The notes beneath the pieces are model-generated. The model was not told where the DNA came from, did no database searches, and saw only the letters and a list, made by a program, of their open reading frames with translations. Positions 43,396-52,623 of a stretch of 64,000 nucleotides of DNA are shown piece after piece; within the stretch, counting starts at the first letter, position 1; each line of letters opens with the position of its first letter. The stretch covers positions 43,393,431 to 43,457,430 of the forward strand of contig OY757026.1 of assembly GCA_963580285.1 (NCBI GenBank), in the 5' to 3' direction. The position numbers were made by a program, and so were the translations under genes. This DNA comes from Lucinisca nassula (Eukaryota; Mollusca; Bivalvia; Lucinida; Lucinidae).

Positions 43396-43645
43396 TGTTT
43401 GTTTGAATTGAGGTTTAACGTCCCCATCAACACTATTAAGGTCATTTTGGAGACGTTGCTTCCAATTTTGTGGGACTTTTACCCGACATTGAGATGAAAT
43501 GACATCTCAAGCCCTGCCGCCCAATGAAACCAAAAGGCCTCTATACATTGACCTTCTAAGCGGTTTACCAGAACTCATGTATGGCCAGTTTCAGCTCTGC
43601 GTGCATGCAGCCCAATTTATTTCTTCAAGCCCCGATGGGCGATTG
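43396..43645 (-). mobile_element. SINE-A, internally deleted
   Basis: Tail and start are both present, with a gap of about 50 bp after CCAAAAGGCC. It is followed by a G-rich and (TG)n tract at 43646-43725. Confidence 0.75.
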
Positions 43646-44008
43646 GGGGCGGCGCGGGGGGGGGGGGGGAGGGGTGTGTGTGGTGGGGGGGGGGAGGAAG
43701 AGAGATTGTGTGTGTGTGTGTGTGCGAAGTTGTATGGTAGCTCGGCAGGTGACCATAATTCACAATTCACACCAAGAAAGCAACCAACAAAGCATACAAA
43801 GGCTTATCCGATGACGTAAACCTAGAGATTGGTTAAACAATGAACGAACCCCGAGGAATGCACGCACGGATAGCAGCAATACTGAGCTTACTCAGGCTGC
43901 GAGATTAAGTATTTTCTTCTTCTTTCTTGGTTTTACGACCTTCAAGATTATTACACTTATTTCGAGCCGATTGCTAAGCTGAGGTGTACCAGTAGAAAAC
44001 ACTTGTTT

Positions 44009-44303
44009 TTTGTTTGATTTGAGGTTTAACGTCCCCGTCAACACTGTAAAGGTCATTTTGGAGACGTTGCTACCAATTTTTTGGGACTTTTACTCCACAT
44101 TGAGATGAAATGATATCTCAAGCCATGTCGCCCAATAAAACCGATAGGGTTTATCAGCATGGACGGTCCGCCTCGCACCACGTTTCCTGGACAGGTTTAG
44201 ATCCATTAAGCGGTTTACCAGTACTAGTGTGCGGACTGGATTCAGCTCTGCGTGGAAGCATCATGCAGCCCATATATTTCGTCAAGCCCCTATGGGCGGA
44301 GGC
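44009..44303 (-). mobile_element. SINE-A, full length
   Basis: Runs from TTTGTTTGATTTGAGGTTTA to CCTATGGGCGGAGGCCG with few changes. No target duplication was clear. Confidence 0.8.
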
Positions 44304-44496
44304 CGATCCAACAATTACAGCCAAATAACCTGCACATCATCATACTATGAAACACGCACACACACGCTCGCACACACATATGCAATGTTGAACTAGGAGC
44401 GGTTTGATCAGCATCTACACTGTCTGCCTGTAGACACGCAAAAAAGTTTGAAAAGTTTGAAGTTATATATAAAGCAGACGACATAAACAATCGCAT

Positions 44497-44779
44497 ACGG
44501 CCCCGCCCATCGGGGCTTGAAGAAATAGATGCATGGGCTGCATGATGCTTCCACGCAGAGCTGAAACCGATGTTAAACTGCTAAGAGGATCTAAGCCTGC
44601 CCACGCAAAGCGGTGCGAATCGGACCGTCCATGCCTATAAACCCCGATTGTTGGGCGTCAGGGCTTGAGATGTCATTTCATCTCAATGTCGGGTAAACGT
44701 CCCACAAAATTGGAAGCAACGTCTCCAAAATTACTTATATAGTGTTGACGCAGACGTTAAACCTCAAATCAAACAAAAC
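44497..44779 (+). mobile_element. SINE-A, full length, 12-bp target duplication
   Basis: AAACAATCGCAT flanks it at 44485-44496 and 44780-44791. It runs from ACGGCCCCGCCCATCGGGG to the CAAATCAAACAAAACA tail. Confidence 0.88.
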
Positions 44780-44796
44780 AAACAATCGCATTTTAA

Positions 44797-45018
44797 CCCA
44801 TTTTGTACCGTTAACCCAAAACGGGTAGTTGGCAAACAGTACAGGCCCAGATCAGACGCAACAGAACGCGGCGTCTGATCAGGGTCTACACTATTTGCAA
44901 AACATTCAGCCAGTTTACAAAGAGATTTCGAAGAAATCACAACGTGAGACCTCTAAATTTTGAAATGGACTCCTGTTATATGCAGGAAGCGGGAATATTC
45001 CATTTGGTGCAAAAATGG
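44797..45018 (+). mobile_element. piggyBac-like MITE (family 1)
   Basis: TTAA at 44793-44796 and 45019-45022. The ends CCCATTTTGTACC and GGTGCAAAAATGG are inverted repeats. The hairpin has GACGCAACAGAACGCGGCGTC at its centre. The duplicate at 56260-56455 has lost its left end at the deletion junction. Confidence 0.8.
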
Positions 45019-45287
45019 TTAAAGGTTATATAGTGACAGCAATGGTTTCTTATACTGTTCCCTGAACATCATCAAACGCCGTGTTGTTCGGCTTTTGACC
45101 GGGTCGTCACCGTCTGTCAAACTCAACACATGATTCCTTTCCAGATCCAGACTCACCTGGGCGTGCACTGATTGCCTAGACCGTGGCCTGGACCTGCATG
45201 TGCAAATAAAATAAAATAAAATAAAATAAAATATAAAGGATCATTTCTGTGTGAAATGAACAGCTGAATTAACTTATTTTCTTCGGG

Positions 45288-45400
45288 CCTCCGTGGCCTA
45301 ATGGGTAAGAGCGCTGGCTCTTCATCATTAGGTCGGCTACATGTGAGAACGTGAGGTTGGGATGGGTTTTCTCCTCCGGTTGCTCTGTTTTTATGCCCCG
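45288..45400 (+). mobile_element. tRNA-like SINE head, fourth family
   Basis: GGGCCTCCGTGGCCTAATGG followed by GTAAGAGCGCTGGCTC looks like a tRNA D-arm and A box. The B box is weak (GAGGTTGGGATGG). An (AAAAT)n run lies just upstream (45204-45235). Its duplicate is at 56708. Frames of 116 and 127 codons on the minus strand here recur in the duplicate and carry no domain; I do not call them. Confidence 0.5.
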
Positions 45401-45964
45401 CCAAGAAGTGAGGAGGGCCACATAGTTGTCCTCTGTACGCCACACTTTGTAGTATTGTTCTTGTCTCCGCAACTCCTCGTACATTGTTTGATGTAGGGCA
45501 CACAGTTCAGACATGCATTGAAAATATGCATAAAGCAAACAGGATTCTGATTGCAAAATTATGTCCCCTTGGACGACAAACATTTTGGTCATATGTGTAG
45601 CAGAAGTGTTCGTGTCTCCGCAACTCCTCTTACAGTTTTTTGTGCAGGACATTGAAACTTGCTACACAAGTATATATCTGACCATGTTTGTTGTTTTACG
45701 GACCAGTCAACACCTAAGGTCATGTTGGGTCGGTCAGTTACCTTCACTGTTCCGATACAAGCTTAGACCTTATAAGCTACTAAGTGAAGCCCCTACCCCA
45801 CCCCTCCCCTCCCCGACAATAAGTGTCAGCAGCCGATGAGTCGACTGCCGAGTGATCACGCAACCGTCCATCTGAAGCCGTTGCCAAGCGATGAGGTATT
45901 AGAACTAGGAAAGATGGTTTAGAGCAGAAAACAAACAAACAAACAAACAACCGAAGAGCCCACC

Positions 45965-46244
45965 GAGTCTTGAAGAAAATAGATGGGCTGCATGATGCTT
46001 CCACGCAGAGCTGAAACTGACCGCACACGAGCACTGGTAAACCGCTTAGAGGAACTAAGCTTGCCCAGGCAAAGCGGTGCAAGTCGGACCGTGCATGCTT
46101 ATAAACCCTTTTTGTTTCATTGGGCGAAAGGGCTTGAGATGTCATTTCATCTCAATGTCGGGTAAAAGTCCCACAAAATTGGAAGCAACGTCTTCAAAGT
46201 GACCTATACAGTGTTGACGGGGACGTTAAACCTCAAATCAAACA
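45965..46244 (+). mobile_element. SINE-A, full length (duplicated)
   Basis: Runs from CACCGAGTCTTGAAG to the CAAATCAAACAAACAAACG tail. The same insertion is at 57380-57660, so it is older than the segmental duplication. Confidence 0.82.
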
Positions 46245-46309
46245 AACAAACGAAGAACGCCCCGGCACTGAAAGCGTCTTCACACATACACTACTTCGCG
46301 TAGAGGCGC

Positions 46310-46880
46310 ATTTGTTAAAAGGTTATCAAACTACTCCTTAAGGAGCTGTCTGATCTGGGCCCATATTGTTTGCAGCCATAACTTTTAAAGTTAAAATGTT
46401 AAAATGTTATCAAACTACTCCTACAGGAACTGTCTGATCTGGGCCCATATTGTATTCAACCATGTCTTCTAAAGTTAAAAGGTTACCAGACTACTCCAAC
46501 AGGAGCTGTCTGATCTGGGCCCATATTGTTTGCAACCGTAACTTTTAAATTTAAAAGGTTATCAAACTTCTCCTACAGGAGCTTTCTGATCTGGGCCCAT
46601 ATTGTTTGCAGCCATGCCTTTTTAAGTTAAAAGGTTATCAAACTACTCCTTCAGGAGCTGTCTGATCTGTGCCCATATTGTTTGCAGCCATAACTTTTAA
46701 AGTTAAAAGGTTATCAACTACTCCTACAGGAGCTGTCTGATCTGGGCCCATAGTGTTTTTAACCATACCTTTTAAAGATAAAAGGTTATCAAACTACTCC
46801 TACAGGAGCTGTCTGATCTGGGCCCATATTGTTTGCAGCCATAAATTTTTATCAAACTACTCCTACACGAGCTGTCTGAT
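46310..46880. repeat. 76-bp satellite, first-copy block
   Basis: Seven to eight units containing GGAGCTGTCTGATCTGGGCC, CATATTGTTTGCAGCCATAA, TTAAAAGGTTATCAAACTAC and a short palindrome CTCCTACAGGAG. It ends abruptly at GATCGGGG, where the second copy of the segmental duplication starts. Confidence 0.9.
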
Positions 46881-47353
46881 CGGGGCCTGATGAGGGGGTA
46901 AAATTATCCGCTATCAACTTTATCAGAATAGAAATGTGTTTCATGAGCGATATGAGCAACTTTGGTTTGCAAGACAAACAGGATGTAACAGATAACTATT
47001 CATTTTTGTCAAATTATGTAAAAATTATCATCATGTTAATATCAATGGAATTCCACCATCTTTGTTGTCATTAAAAGTTTGGAGTAAAATTCGAGCCCCC
47101 AATACTGCAGTTTCTTTTAGAAAACCAAAGTTCTAAGTCAAACAAGAGCAATCAAATTGCAAGATGGAGTTATAAAACTTGTAGGGAATGTAGCTCTTTT
47201 GATGGTGAGTATGTGTATGAAGTTTCATGAAGGTAGGCCAAATACTTTTGGAAATATGGTCAGCACTGATTACTCATACTTTGAATACCAGGGACTAAGC
47301 TCATATTTTTACATTATTATTGAAATATCTACAAAAACGTGATAGAAAGTCCT

Positions 47354-47455
47354 AACCCATTTAGCACCGGAAACCCCATAATGGGCAAACAATGCAGACC
47401 CAGATTGGACGCCACATAGCGCGGCGTCCGATCGGGACCTACACTGTTTGCAAAA
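47354..47455 (+). mobile_element. piggyBac-like MITE (family 1), truncated
   Basis: The left end CCCATTTAGCACCGG and the hairpin (GACGCCACATAGCGCGGCGTC) are present. The sequence then breaks into an (AAT)n run. The right end is missing. Confidence 0.65.
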
Positions 47456-47702
47456 TAATAATAATAATAATAATAATGATAAAAAATAAAAATAAATAAA
47501 TCAGCCAAATTTCCCAAAATCAGCCAAATTTCCAGGTAGTTTTTGGGGGTAAAGAGACGAACAGTGGAGATCTTGATCAGGCCGCTCCTTGGGAAGCTGT
47601 CTGACCAGATCTGCACTGTTCGTATAAAACTTGGTATCATCTGAAAAGACTAGATTATGGGATCTATACATTTGTGTGACTTTATTTGTATTTTCAATCA
47701 AC

Positions 47703-47906
47703 TCTTATCTTGCTGTTCACGACAACCCCGATCTTTGAAAACAGTGTGGTTCCGGACCAGATGGCTTCTGAAGAAGCGACCTGATCAGGATCCACACTGT
47801 TTGACATCCAGTTTATGAATTTGAAAGTATAAATTACATCAAGAAAACTAATTAGTTCATTGTCAGAAATGGGTGTGGCTAAACTGAATATTCAACAGGA
47901 TAAGGG
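47703..47906 (-). mobile_element. piggyBac-like MITE (family 2)
   Basis: Reverse copy of the family at 34709. TTAA is intact at 47907-47910 and decayed on the left. The ends TCTTATCTTGCTGTTC and ATTCAACAGGATAAGGG are inverted. The hairpin has GATGGCTTCTGAAGAAGC at its centre. Confidence 0.72.
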
Positions 47907-48052
47907 TTAAACATGTTGCTCAGGTAATGATTTGATAACTTGAACATGGATAATTCGTTCACTATGGATAATTCGTACTCACTTTTGGTCCCTATAGAAT
48001 TGTTCTAATAGCTTCAGATATTCGATTTGAAGATGAGATGGAGATTTGTTTA

Positions 48053-48120
48053 ATATGTGTTGTGAGTACTCATTAGAATCGCCTCATTCTGGCGATACTA
48101 ATGAGTAGACACAACATACA
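48053..48120. repeat. Palindromic element P, short form (copy 4)
   Basis: Arms TATGTGTTGTG and CACAACATA surround GAATCGCCTCATTCTGGCGA. Matches the short form at 18319. Confidence 0.65.
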
Positions 48121-48604
48121 TCTATAAAAAGTTTTAAGTAAACCATAAAGATCATGGACAGGCTGTTGGCCTATATGTAACTCTCTATTGTCCGAACTAC
48201 CACCACCTCGAACAGCATTTAATGGTCCCGAAGGTGTTAGGGATACCAAAGTCCTACAGTATTCGGTAAGTTTAATGCTAGGCAGGCCAATAGCAAAGTG
48301 GACCTTACAGACCTGGGTCAGGCAGCAATACAGAACATTTAACTTTGATCTTCACGGTCTGCTGGCTGGCTTGTCTTCTGGTTTCACATGTCAACTTGAT
48401 AAAAAGAATGTGCTACATTTCATAGTCTACTACATGTTTTTTTTTTGTTCAGATTCATTACATTGTGTTCTTCTACCTACATGAGGTAATGTTGGCTCAC
48501 TGCATACAACAATGAGGCAATGTTAGCTCAATGCATTCAACCATGAATGTCTTGTAAGTTGTCCGAGATATATCAACCGATTAATAACATTACGAAAACA
48601 CGTC

Positions 48605-48768
48605 TATGTAATTATGACCCTCTTAAACCCCACTTTTACATACACACGTAAAAATGGTCTTTATAGGGGTATACATTATTTTCCTTTTTTTTCGCTTGAA
48701 AAGCATGGATTGTGGATGCTCGTTCAAGCCGCCTTACTGAGGCGGTTCTTGCGGTCACCCACGGTCTG
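48605..48768. repeat. Palindromic element P, long form (copy 5)
   Basis: The leader TATGACCCTCTTAAACCCC is followed by an imperfect palindrome centred on GCCGCCTTACTGAGGCGG. It is more decayed than copies 1 and 3. The 300 bases before it (48180-48484) include an open frame of 98 codons with no recognisable domain and a GGTAAGT that could be a donor; I do not call it. Confidence 0.6.
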
Positions 48769-49091
48769 TGTCAGGGGCAGGATTGGGAAAGGGGATTACA
48801 GTTTAACCCTCCATTAGTCAGTTCAGTAACCATATTGGACACTACTGTTTGACATGGACGTGTTTTCCTAATGGTAGCTAAGTTCACAACTTATTACCAA
48901 TTTTATCTGTTTCTTCCAAAGTTTACCTTCATACACATGTTTTTCTACAAATGCTCCATTAATACATGTATTCATCTATATTATATGTATCTCATTTTAT
49001 TTCCACATATCACTGTCATGCTGTCCCGGTGTCAGATGCAGTTGTGGGACATACCACTGAGATCTAATGACAAAATGTCTGATCATTATGG

Positions 49092-49837
49092 TTGATAATG
49101 GGTATTTCCCTTGACCAGTGGAGGGTCTCGTTTGGTTTGTTTCACCACGGCATCACTAGCAGCAAGAAAATGTTTAAGGTCACTCTAAATATGCATTCAG
49201 TTTTTTTTAATAATGGTGACACTTTACAAGCTATTTTCATGTATTTGCCACCACGCAAATGCTCTCATGGTCTTGAATTTTTGCAATATATACTGCTTTT
49301 TTGTCATTCTTCTTAATATACTACTTCAAGCTGGTGACATAGAAACTAATCCAGGACCCGAAAATGTGCACGATCTTTCAATTTTGCATTTAAATATTAG
49401 AAGCATTAGAAACAATTAGACTTTATTCTTGATAATTTTTCTGATTTTAATATATTATGTTTTTCTGAGACTCATCTAGATGCCAACTTTCCAACAGAGA
49501 TGCTTTTTCTTTCAAACAGTTTCAGTGTACCTTACAGAAAGGACAGAACAAATCATGGAGGTGGGGTGTTAGCATATATCAATTCAAGCTTACTTCACGT
49601 GAGAAAACCAGAACTTGAGATTTTTTGTGAAGAGTCTTTATGGATTGAAGTAAAGGTAAAAATGAGATATATTTAATTGGTTTATTTTATAGTCCCTGTA
49701 CAGCTGACATACAGTTTTTTAACAATTTAAACTTAAATATTGAAAGGGCTCTAGAACACTCCAAAAATCTGATAATCGTTGGAGACCTCAACGAAGATCT
49801 ACTGAATCCAAATTATCATAATCTAAAAGATGTTTTA
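49092..49837 (+). pseudogene. LINE 1: N-terminal leader, 2A-like motif and endonuclease (frameshifted)
   Basis: Three frames carry one protein. A leader starts at about 49092 (MGISLDQWRVSFGLF). After a frame change near 49300 comes a hydrophobic stretch and then LLQAGDIETNPGP at about 49317-49355, which fits the 2A-like consensus DxExNPGP. The apurinic endonuclease follows: LHLNIRSI, then in a second frame SETHLD (the catalytic glutamate) and NHGGGVLAYI, then in a third GDLNEDLL. The last block, SDHKATYITL with its catalytic histidine, is in the next entry. The frame changes at about 49418 and 49663. No ORF1 is seen upstream. Confidence 0.78.
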
Positions 49838-52504
49838 TTGATTAACTCGATGACTAATGTTATAACAGAACCAACAAGGCTACATGCCATTCTTGACCCA
49901 ATCATTATTCCAGACGACATGCCATTCCTGGATTCTGGTTCTTTAACTATTCCAGCCAATATAAGTGACCACAAAGCGACATATATAACACTACCCTTTC
50001 AATATGATACTGAAGGCGCTTTCAACAGACTAATATTTTTATATAAAAAGGCTAATTTTACACTTTTAAAACAAAAAATTTCAAATTATGATTGGTCATG
50101 TCTAAGCGAAGGTACTCTAGATGAAGCCTGTTCTAAATTTAATGATACCTTTCTTGAATTTGTTAACTCTTGTGTTCCATCCAAAAATGTACTTATTAGA
50201 CCTGATGACAAGCCGTGGTACGATTCTGAAATAAGACGTGTGTCTAGAAAACGTGATAGATTAAAACGGAAATTCAACAAATCAGGTAATGCTAACACTC
50301 TGTCAAGATATAAGTTCTTTCGTAATAAAGTTAACAATTTAAAGCGACACGCAAAAGAGCAATTCTACAACAATTTAGAATTTTCTATTTCTGATTTTTA
50401 CTCTAATGATAAAAAACAATTTTGGAAAGTGGTACGCCACTTTGTTAAAAGCAATTCCAGCTCCGCTTCAATTCCACCTCTAAATTCATTCCCAGTTACT
50501 GGGCAAAACGACTTTTGTTTTTCATCAGAAGATAAAGCAGAAATATTAAACGAATATTTTACATCTATCTCCACAGTCAATGATGAAAACGTCGACTTGC
50601 CTGATTTTGAATATAAATGCCAAAGTCGGTTATCAAGCATTGCATGTACACCACAAGAGGTAGCATCTTTGATTGAAATTTTAAATCCGAACAAGGCTAC
50701 AGGGCCAGATGGTATTAGTACCAAAATGCTAAAATCTGTAGCAAATGAAGTATCTGTGCCTCTGTGTACACTCTTTAATAGATCTTTCAGAGAAGGCAAG
50801 TTTGCAGAGATCTATAAATATTCAAATGTTATACCTTTACCCAAAAAGGGAGATAATTCCGATCCTTCGACATTTCGACCTGTTTCTCTCTTAAGTAATG
50901 TTGGCAAACTGCAAGAAAGAATAGCTTTTAAACACATTAACTTTTTACATGAAAATAATTTACTTTATAAATACCAATCTGGTTTTTTACCCAATCATTC
51001 AACAACCTTTGAACTTATAGACATCTATCATCACATCTGCCAGATTTTTGATAATAACCAATTTTCATGTATGGTTTTCTTAGACGTTTCTAAAGCTTTT
51101 GACAGAGTGTGGCATAAGGGACTAGTTTTTAAATTAAAACAAAGTGGCATAGACGGTGAATTATTGGATTGGATTACTGACTACCTCAATGATAGGAAGC
51201 AAAAAGTCGTTATAAGAAACAGTTCTTCAACCTTAAGGAGAGTAAATGCCGGCGTTCCTCAAGGGTCTGTTCTAGGCCCCCTGTTATTTTTAGTTTACAT
51301 CAATGATATATCTGATTCTCTGCTTAGACTTACTAGATTATTTGCCGACGATAGCTCCCTATTCTGCGCTGCAGCTACTCTAAATGACATTGAGGGTATC
51401 ATTAATCATGATTTGCGAATGTTAGTAAATTGGGCATCTCAGTGGTTGATAAAATTTAACCCATTTAAAACAGAAGCAATGATTTTCACTTTAAAACATA
51501 TTGAATCACTTCCTAATATAATATTTGATGGAACTCCCGTAAAATTTGTTACATATCATAAACATTTAGGTCTAACCTTCAGTAGTAACGGTAAATGGCA
51601 TTCCCATATTGAGAATATTAAAAACAGTGCATCAAAAGTTATTGGCATAATGAGGAAACTGAAATATACATTTAGTCGTGTTGCATTAAATCAAATTTAT
51701 TTATCGTACTTGTTGCCTATTATCGAATATTCATGTGTTGTGTGGGATGGCTGTACTGTAGAGGAAATAAATTCGCTTCAAAAACTTCAGAATGAAGCTG
51801 CCCGCATAGTTACAGGCTTAACCAGATCAGTTTCTCTGGACAACCTGTACAGAGAATGTGGCTGGGTGTCACTTTTGGAACGGCGCAGACAGCAAAAACT
51901 TGTATTTATGTATAAATCAATAAACGGGTTCGTTCCTACATATATATCCGATCTAATTCCCCCTTTAGTGGGAGAAGCAAATGCTTACAATCTCCGAAAC
52001 CAAGCAGATGTTACCGCTCCTTTCTGCAGGACTGAAATCTCTCGCAAATCTTGTATTCCATCCTCAATTTTAGCATGGAATTCTCTTGACGTCGAATTAC
52101 GTAATTCACCGTCTCTGGCAAGTTTTAGGTATCAACTGAAAAGGCATCAAAACAACTCGAAAGTCCCATTACACTATAGAACTGGTAACAGATATGTGTC
52201 TGCTTTACACGCAAGAATTAGAAATAATTGTAGTAATTTACGTCTTGACTTATATATTAATCACTTATCACCTAATTTCACTTGTAGTTTCTCTGACGAA
52301 GCCGAAGATGCTGCTCATTATTTTTTTCATTGTTCACATTACACTAACGAAAGAGTAATTCTTTTCCAATCAACCAGAGCTTTTCATCCACTCAATATTA
52401 ATATTCTCCTATTTGGAGATGTTAGTCTGTCGATAGAAGATAACACTCTCATCTTTACAGCCGTACAAACATTTATTAAGGATACTAGAAGATTCGCCAA
52501 CTAG
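49838..52504 (+). CDS. LINE 1: reverse transcriptase, 888 aa open frame
   Basis: This frame continues the endonuclease, so the listed start is only the first ATG. It should copy the element's RNA at a nicked target site. In order: the end of the endonuclease (SDHKATYITL, residues 43-52), the RT entry motif NKATGPDG (about 285-292), FRPVSLLS, motif A VFLDVSKAFD with Asp416, GVPQGSVLGP at about 472-481, motif C LFADD with Asp504-505, HLGLTF, thumb LSYLLPIIEYSCVVW, and a C-terminal C816/H827/H831/C832 zinc-like cluster. All RT catalytic residues are present and the frame is unbroken. The 3' region to about 52615 is T-rich. CR1/L2-type; exact clade not assigned. Confidence 0.9.
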   Translation: MINSMTNVITEPTRLHAILDPIIIPDDMPFLDSGSLTIPANISDHKATYITLPFQYDTEGAFNRLIFLYKKANFTLLKQKISNYDWSCLSEGTLDEACSKFNDTFLEFVNSCVPSKNVLIRPDDKPWYDSEIRRVSRKRDRLKRKFNKSGNANTLSRYKFFRNKVNNLKRHAKEQFYNNLEFSISDFYSNDKKQFWKVVRHFVKSNSSSASIPPLNSFPVTGQNDFCFSSEDKAEILNEYFTSISTVNDENVDLPDFEYKCQSRLSSIACTPQEVASLIEILNPNKATGPDGISTKMLKSVANEVSVPLCTLFNRSFREGKFAEIYKYSNVIPLPKKGDNSDPSTFRPVSLLSNVGKLQERIAFKHINFLHENNLLYKYQSGFLPNHSTTFELIDIYHHICQIFDNNQFSCMVFLDVSKAFDRVWHKGLVFKLKQSGIDGELLDWITDYLNDRKQKVVIRNSSSTLRRVNAGVPQGSVLGPLLFLVYINDISDSLLRLTRLFADDSSLFCAAATLNDIEGIINHDLRMLVNWASQWLIKFNPFKTEAMIFTLKHIESLPNIIFDGTPVKFVTYHKHLGLTFSSNGKWHSHIENIKNSASKVIGIMRKLKYTFSRVALNQIYLSYLLPIIEYSCVVWDGCTVEEINSLQKLQNEAARIVTGLTRSVSLDNLYRECGWVSLLERRRQQKLVFMYKSINGFVPTYISDLIPPLVGEANAYNLRNQADVTAPFCRTEISRKSCIPSSILAWNSLDVELRNSPSLASFRYQLKRHQNNSKVPLHYRTGNRYVSALHARIRNNCSNLRLDLYINHLSPNFTCSFSDEAEDAAHYFFHCSHYTNERVILFQSTRAFHPLNINILLFGDVSLSIEDNTLIFTAVQTFIKDTRRFAN

Positions 52505-52623
52505 GCTGCTGCTCACTTAGGCCAGCATGACATCTCATTCCATTTTCACTTTATTATTTTTATCACACTCTTTTTCTTTATTTAATTATTCATTATACAT
52601 CTTATACATTTTTTTTCTCACCA

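Larger units (their letters stand above)
39457..46880 (+). repeat. Segmental tandem duplication, first copy
   Basis: The left part (39457-40861) matches 46878-47262 joined to 55510-56258. The right part (44826-46880) matches 56260 to about 58286. The first copy keeps the segment between them (40862-44825). The second copy follows directly at 46881, so this is a direct tandem duplication with a unit of about 7.4 kb. The right breakpoint lies inside the 76-bp satellite. Confidence 0.88.

Noticed and set aside
45153..45652. Pair of minus-strand frames (116 and 127 codons), repeated at 56573-57072, as a conserved gene
   Set aside because: Conservation is explained by the segmental duplication. 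The frames cross a tRNA-like SINE head and an (AAAAT)n run and have no domain.
46310..46880. CRISPR-like array from regular 76-bp spacing
   Set aside because: The whole unit repeats; there is no spacer that differs from unit to unit.
48188..48484. 98-codon frame with a possible GGTAAGT donor
   Set aside because: No ATG start, no recognisable domain, and it lies in an insertion made of mobile elements.
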